DNA from: Rhodobacterales bacterium
GTDB lineage: Bacteria > Pseudomonadota > Alphaproteobacteria > Rhodobacterales > Rhodobacteraceae
DNA length: 7,350 bases
Assembly (NCBI GenBank): GCA_013298675.1
Contig: JAAFIJ010000132.1
Location: forward strand, 1-7,350
Direction: 5' to 3'
Of this stretch, positions 3,896-7,350 are shown in pieces (within the stretch, counting starts at the first letter, position 1; every line of letters starts with the position of its first letter). The position numbers were made by a program, and so were the translations under genes. The notes below the pieces were generated by a model. That model made no database searches. It saw only the letters and a program-made list of their open reading frames with translations, and was not told where the DNA came from.

Positions 3896-6529
3896 CTATT
3901 TCATCAATATGCTCGCTTCGTGGCGCTTGAGCGTACGGCGGGCTGACACGTAATTCTCGATACCTGATACCGTCTTCAGCTCTGGAAATATCTCGAATAT
4001 CTCGGCCCTTTGAGCATTTCCCATGCCCTTCAGTGTCATGTCACCCGGCTGGAACGTTTCTGTCCATGCGCCGTTTGACAAGACCACTTCGTGCTGATCA
4101 CACATGAAGTGGACATAACTGGTGCCGATGGAATCGACCACGGCGATACCGCCTGCGCCAACAAGATGCTTAGCGGCCACAAGGACTTCGTGTTCGTCAA
4201 AGTAAAGTTGCGTGCGGTCATTGGCCACCAAAACCCGATGGTTCGGAGAGACCATCATATCGCGCTCTGGCAGTCCTAGACCCAAGCTTCCAGCCTGAAC
4301 CAAAATCGGTTTGAGATGCGCATTTGCCGCGAAATCCTTCCATGACATCGGTTTTGTCCCGATCCAACGGATTTGTTGCAACCCATTGTCTCGGGTGACA
4401 ACTTTGTCACCAACGCGCAGATCCTGAACCTGAACCTCACCGCGAGGGGTGGCAATCAGGGTGCCGGGGGTAAAGCACGGGATGACGTTTTCGATGTTGG
4501 AAAAGGTCATCGACCCCGTCACCACACGGTTGGCATCCAAAAACTCCACAATGCCGTTTTCTGGATTTGTCGCAGAGTATGTTATCCGAACTGGACCCGT
4601 ACCGCGCAAATCGAGTGTGTCGAAGTCGTCGCCACCCTCGCCGCCGTCAATGGAATCACCCGTGCCGTTGCCCGCCGTTCCCACCATAAACGTATCGCGG
4701 TCATCATCGCCCGAAACAGTGTCATTCCCCTGCCCGCCGGTCAAAATATCATTGCCGGTGCCGCCATAGATCAGATCGTCGTCAACGCCGCCGTCGATAA
4801 CGTCGTTGTTGGCGCCACCCGAAAGGGTGTCATCATCGTCCATCCCAAACAACGTGTCATTGCCAGCCCCGCCAAGAATGGAATCGCGCCCATTGTCGGG
4901 CCGTAAATCACCCGCAGCATCGGGAATGTTCAGACTGTCGGGAAAGCTTGGGCCAAGGCCGCCATACACCACATCGTCGCCGCTGCCCGCATCGATAAGG
5001 TCAGAGCCTTCGCCACCAATGACCGTATCTGAATCTGCCCCGCCATACAGCGAATCGTCATCAATCCCACCATCGATAAGGTCACGTCCGGTGCCCCCAA
5101 AAACGGTATCGCGGTCATCACCCGTTGTGATTTGATCATTGCCATCTTCGCCGAAAACGAGGTCCAGATCGTTGGATGGGTCCAAATCGGCCGGGTAGAG
5201 CCCCGGATAATCACGGTCTGGCAAAGCAGATGCAGCACCGTTGCGTGTGTCAATGATATCGTCGCCGTCGCCGCCATAAACGGTATCGCCGCCTATTCCG
5301 CCGTTGATGCTGTCATTGCCCAAGCCACCGCTAAGTTCGTCATTGCCGGCCTCGCCGAATAACGTGTCGTCACCTACGCCGCCATAGACCAGATCATCGC
5401 CAGTGCCGCCCTGAACAGAATCGTCACCAAGCCCTGCATAAACCGTGTCTTCGCCGGCACCCGCAGCAATGCGGTCATCTTGAGGCGCATCGCCGGGCAG
5501 AATCGCGTCCAAATTGTCAACGCGGTCACCGTCTGGATCGCCAACAAAGCCAGTGTCGATCAAATCATTGCCAGCAGTTCCGCTAACGATACCGTCGCGC
5601 ATAACACTCAATGGTGCCACGTCGACGGCAACGACCGCACTGTCAGTGTGGCCAGTTGGGTCGGAAATTATATAGGAAATGGTGTCAGTACCGATAAATC
5701 CCGCATCAGCTGTATAGGTCACGGTGCCATCTGCATTGATCACAACGCTGCCATGTCCTGCCACCGCACTGATAACGCTCAAAGCATCACCATTAGGATC
5801 GATATCATTGGCCAAAACGGCCACAGTCACGGGAGTAACAGTTGTCGTGTTGGCCGTGTCGGCATTTGCATCTGGTGCATCGAGCACCGCCAGATTGTCG
5901 AGGCTGTCAGAGAACGACAACTGCTGCACAGAGCCATTGAAAAATTGATTGATATTGTTGCGCATGTCCGGGTCCGACATAGATTGACCGGCACCAATCA
6001 CCCAAGGCTGACTGATCGTCCCCATATCCATGGTCAGCATTGCCGGCACTTCGGCCACAAACTGCGCATCGGTCGTGGTGTTAGAGATTGACAAGGCACC
6101 ACCCGCGCCCGTCTGATCCCACGAATAGGTCAATGAAACGCTGTCACCAGGATTTGCGAACCCTGCAAGGGTCGAAAATGACACGGGCCCGGCCGCGGTT
6201 TCATGGGTAACGACAACGCTGCCATTTGCCAAAATATCGATGTGGTAGCCACCGGCAGTGGACCCCACGGAATCACGTGACAGAACGGTTTGAGTCCCGA
6301 AAAGCGGTGCAGAGGCCAGAGTAAAATCCAACGCAAGCGTGCCGTGATCCATTTGGAACGCGTTGCTTGGATCAAGTTTGACTATGTCATCTACACCGTC
6401 CAGCACGGCGCCGGCAGCAGACGGAGTGGCGCCGTTAAAGTACGCACCATTTTGCGCGCCATTCATCAGCGACTGGTCATTTGTCACAGATCCGAAATCA
6501 TTGAAATCATACAAAGCAAATACAGGCAT
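3896..6529 (-). CDS. LamG-like, cadherin-like, RTX-repeat, Hint-domain protein (877 aa)
   Basis: Residues 1-210 look like a LamG/concanavalin-type beta sandwich (YDFNDFGS, AVLDGVDDIVKL, GTLALDFTL, YHIDILANGSV, FFNGSVQQLSFSD). Residues ~215-305 are a cadherin-like tandem-repeat domain (VLANDIDPNGDALSV, DGTVTYTADAGFIGTDTISY). Residues ~310-640 are RTX calcium-binding repeats with two non-repeat inserts (~428-455 and ~526-548). The NPENGIVEFLDA...FSNIEN linker leads to a Hint_2-type domain from Cys685 (CFTPGTLIATPRG, KVVTRD, SPNHR with His764, and YVHFMCDQHE), then a TLKRHEASILMK tail. It probably binds a surface or glycan through the N-terminal module, folds outside the cell on calcium, and may self-cleave before Cys685; these roles are inferred from domains. 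I chose the start at 6529 over an in-frame ATG at 6565 because it has GAGG at a good spacing and gives the typical MPxFxxYDFND opening. No signal peptide is present, suggesting type I export. Confidence 0.9.
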   Translation of the reverse strand: MPVFALYDFNDFGSVTNDQSLMNGAQNGAYFNGATPSAAGAVLDGVDDIVKLDPSNAFQMDHGTLALDFTLASAPLFGTQTVLSRDSVGSTAGGYHIDILANGSVVVTHETAAGPVSFSTLAGFANPGDSVSLTYSWDQTGAGGALSISNTTTDAQFVAEVPAMLTMDMGTISQPWVIGAGQSMSDPDMRNNINQFFNGSVQQLSFSDSLDNLAVLDAPDANADTANTTTVTPVTVAVLANDIDPNGDALSVISAVAGHGSVVINADGTVTYTADAGFIGTDTISYIISDPTGHTDSAVVAVDVAPLSVMRDGIVSGTAGNDLIDTGFVGDPDGDRVDNLDAILPGDAPQDDRIAAGAGEDTVYAGLGDDSVQGGTGDDLVYGGVGDDTLFGEAGNDELSGGLGNDSINGGIGGDTVYGGDGDDIIDTRNGAASALPDRDYPGLYPADLDPSNDLDLVFGEDGNDQITTGDDRDTVFGGTGRDLIDGGIDDDSLYGGADSDTVIGGEGSDLIDAGSGDDVVYGGLGPSFPDSLNIPDAAGDLRPDNGRDSILGGAGNDTLFGMDDDDTLSGGANNDVIDGGVDDDLIYGGTGNDILTGGQGNDTVSGDDDRDTFMVGTAGNGTGDSIDGGEGGDDFDTLDLRGTGPVRITYSATNPENGIVEFLDANRVVTGSMTFSNIENVIPCFTPGTLIATPRGEVQVQDLRVGDKVVTRDNGLQQIRWIGTKPMSWKDFAANAHLKPILVQAGSLGLGLPERDMMVSPNHRVLVANDRTQLYFDEHEVLVAAKHLVGAGGIAVVDSIGTSYVHFMCDQHEVVLSNGAWTETFQPGDMTLKGMGNAQRAEIFEIFPELKTVSGIENYVSARRTLKRHEASILMK

Positions 6530-6533
6530 CACG

Positions 6534-6539
6534 TTCCTC
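6534..6539 (-). promoter_or_regulatory. Shine-Dalgarno that decides the start of the 877-aa Hint gene
   Basis: The minus strand reads GAGGAACGTG before the ATG at 6529, with GAGG about 6 nt from the start codon. The alternative upstream ATG at 6565 would add MRAVARSKVRNV and has no comparable purine tract before it. Confidence 0.8.
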
Positions 6540-6584
6540 ACTTTGGAGCGAGCAACAGCTCTCAACTCCTCAACCGATTAGACA

Positions 6585-6599
6585 TTGCCGACCTGGCAA
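6585..6599. repeat. Dyad TTGCC-GACCT-GGCAA in the 5' leader region
   Basis: This 5-bp perfect inverted repeat with a 5-bp spacer is centred about 63 bp upstream of the start codon at 6529 and close to the larger dyad at 6608-6644. It could be a leader hairpin or a binding half of a composite operator. It is short enough to be chance. Confidence 0.25.
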
Positions 6600-6607
6600 C
6601 ATCTGTG

Positions 6608-6644
6608 TTCGACGCGATCCAAAAAGCTAAAGCTTCGCGTCGAA
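6608..6644. promoter_or_regulatory. Perfect 10-bp inverted repeat upstream of the 877-aa Hint gene
   Basis: TTCGACGCGA (6608-6617) and TCGCGTCGAA (6635-6644) are exact reverse complements with a 17-bp spacer. The spacer contains a nested dyad, AAGCT-AA-AGCTT, which shares its last T with the right arm. The element is centred about 97 bp upstream of the start codon at 6529. A T-run follows neither strand closely enough for a good terminator, so an operator or 5'-leader stem-loop is more likely. It differs in sequence from the dyad in front of the sister gene. Confidence 0.45.
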
Positions 6645-6937
6645 AAGGTCTGTCGTTGGGATGATGGAATGCTGCCTGCAACTTGCAGACCCAGCGCCTT
6701 ACACTGCCCCCTTAAACCCAAAAACATTGGGGGTTGGGGACTTTCACTCGGGCTAGCAGCAATCTTTACCATGTCTTGCGACATGACATACCAACGACCG
6801 CCCCCACGGCCTTTTCACCCCACCAAGATGGGACCGGCATTTGATACAAGTTTGAAGCGGTTTCGGATAGCGAAAAGAGGCCGCTATGTGTTCCACGAAC
6901 GGTGCCAAAGGCGGTTCAAAGGGTGGAAATTTAGCCC

Positions 6938-7204
6938 ATGAAAAGATCAATCGTTTCAGTATTCGCGCTATTTGCAATCTTAGCGTCAATTGAACCTGAC
7001 GATACTTTAGGTATTTCAACTAAGGGCTGTAGTTCCGCTGACCATTGTTTCTTGGAGCAATACAAACAGATTTTTGACAAATTTGGGATTTGGTCAGAAA
7101 AAAAGTGGCGAAACTTTGTCAAAACGAAGTTTGACTGTCTTTTGGCTGCGATCAATTATCGGAATTCTGACCAATTGCAGAGAAATTCGCAAACCTTCAT
7201 GTGA
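6938..7204 (+). CDS. Doubtful small hypothetical protein (88 aa)
   Basis: I do not recognise this ORF. It would begin MKRSIVSVFALFAILASIEPDD, a positively charged then hydrophobic N-terminus that could be a weak signal peptide. A soluble, lysine- and aromatic-rich remainder with three cysteines follows (KGCSSADHC and FDC). The codon use is A/T-rich and its third positions lack the GC bias of the neighbouring genes, so it is either acquired DNA or non-coding. The best purine tract, GGTGG at 6922-6926, is 11 nt before the ATG, a poor spacing. It lies between the Hint gene's upstream region and the downstream flank of a tRNA. The minus-strand frames across the same segment look no better. Confidence 0.3.
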   Translation: MKRSIVSVFALFAILASIEPDDTLGISTKGCSSADHCFLEQYKQIFDKFGIWSEKKWRNFVKTKFDCLLAAINYRNSDQLQRNSQTFM

Positions 7205-7305
7205 GTCGGCGCGAATCATCTGCGCTGGAAACAGTGTCGATAGGACATTACTTTTCTATGGACACCGGCGCGGATGGTCGCTCCCATCAACACGCGAAAA
7301 AATAT
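7205..7305. other. Spacer between the small ORF and the tRNA
   Basis: No gene is visible. On the minus strand, directly after the tRNA's CCA end, there is ATATTTTTT (T tract, + 7297-7302), which may help end the tRNA transcript. No second copy of the tRNA 3' end, as would mark an integration site, is seen here. Confidence 0.4.
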
Positions 7306-7350
7306 TGGTGCCCGAGGCGAGACTCGAACTCGCACACCCGAAGGCGGTGG
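7306..7350 (-). tRNA. 3' part of a class II tRNA, probably tRNA-Leu (cut by the window edge)
   Basis: Read on the minus strand, the segment ends CTCGGGC-A-CCA: acceptor strand, discriminator A73 and encoded CCA. Before it is a perfect T arm, GCGAG-TTCGAGT-CTCGC (7317-7333). Before that is CCACCGCCTTCGGGTGT, a long variable arm with CACC/GGTG pairing. A long variable arm limits the choice to Leu, Ser or Tyr. The A73 discriminator argues against bacterial Ser, and the predicted GCCCGAG acceptor is typical of alphaproteobacterial tRNA-Leu. The anticodon lies beyond the window, so the isoacceptor is not known. Confidence 0.85.

Larger units (their letters stand above)
6530..6937. other. Gene-poor leader and upstream region of the 877-aa Hint gene
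   Basis: No supported gene is seen in about 400 bp. A + frame over 6585-6941 has a composition and cysteine/proline pattern unlike a real protein and no ribosome-binding site. The stretch contains several dyads: 6585-6599, 6608-6644, CTGCAA-C-TTGCAG (6676-6688), CATGTC-TTGC-GACATG (6770-6785), and a two-part hairpin with AGCGG/CCGCT (6856-6860 with 6881-6885) enclosing TTTCG/CGAAA. The promoter of the 877-residue protein's gene should lie near the left end, but no clear -35/-10 pair stands out on the minus strand. Confidence 0.5.

Noticed and set aside
3660..3953. Small ORFs on both strands in the spacer between the Hint genes
   Set aside because: They run through two perfect terminator hairpins and into the 3' end of the Hint gene. 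They have no ribosome-binding site or recognisable protein features.
3896..4477. Hint domain as carrier of a C-terminal toxin (polymorphic toxin system)
   Set aside because: Only about 40-60 residues follow the Hint core. They are conserved between the two paralogues (LKxHEA tail) rather than variable, and no small immunity-type gene follows either stop codon.
1593..5362. Many + strand open frames across the two RTX/Hint genes
   Set aside because: They are antisense shadows produced by GC-rich repetitive codons. They give low-complexity or Pro/His/Arg-rich products, while the minus frames have clear domains.
6676..6688. CTGCAA-C-TTGCAG palindrome as a possible LuxR-type (lux box) site
   Set aside because: Lux boxes have CTG and CAG about 10 bases apart in an 18-20 bp dyad; here the gap is 7 and the flanks do not extend the symmetry.
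6585..6941. 118-codon + ORF whose stop overlaps the ATG at 6938 (ATGA), suggesting translational coupling
   Set aside because: The product has no recognisable domain, starts inside a dyad with no Shine-Dalgarno, and lies antisense to the leader of the Hint gene. The overlap is probably chance.
6931..7155. Minus-strand ORF opposite the small + ORF
   Set aside because: It needs a TTG start, shows no ribosome-binding site and has no recognisable features.

Overview
The window looks like a piece of a Rhodobacteraceae (Roseobacter-group) alphaproteobacterial chromosome. This rests on the GC-rich coding DNA, the C-terminus of a dimethylglycine/sarcosine-dehydrogenase-type protein, and above all two tandem RTX proteins ending in a Hint_2-type domain, an architecture characteristic of that family. 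The taxonomic placement is inference from protein style; there is no rRNA here.

Layout. At the left edge (2-448, +) is the C-terminal glycine-cleavage-T-type part of a large FAD-dependent oxidoreductase, interrupted by an in-frame TAG at 41-43. An intrinsic terminator (475-506) follows. Only 15 nt later begins a MobA/MocA-like nucleotidyltransferase gene (522-1133, +). Its 3' end overlaps by 15 nt with the 3' end of a convergent gene (1119-3389, -) that encodes a 756-residue NIDO + RTX + Hint protein. That gene carries a recent internal duplication of a 97-residue module. A 506-bp spacer (3390-3895) holds the presumed promoter of this gene, several inverted repeats, an AT-rich patch and two strong tandem terminators. 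The terminators belong to the next gene (3896-6529, -), an 877-residue LamG-like + cadherin-like + RTX + Hint protein. A gene-poor stretch (6530-6937) with several dyads precedes a doubtful 88-codon ORF (6938-7204, +). The 3' part of a class II tRNA, very probably tRNA-Leu, lies at the right edge (7306-7350, -).

How the parts relate. The two RTX/Hint proteins are paralogues built on one plan: a different N-terminal recognition-type module, a calcium-binding RTX middle, a conserved NPENGIV...FSNIE linker, a Hint domain beginning with Cys, and a short LKxHEA tail. Neither has a Sec signal peptide, which suits type I export, but no exporter genes lie in the window. The strong terminators between them and the presence of separate leader regions suggest that each is transcribed on its own. 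The oxidoreductase and nucleotidyltransferase genes look like unrelated housekeeping neighbours. The Hint/RTX pair is the best candidate for an under-described system. Its biochemical fate (autocleavage, and what the released parts do) is not established by the sequence.
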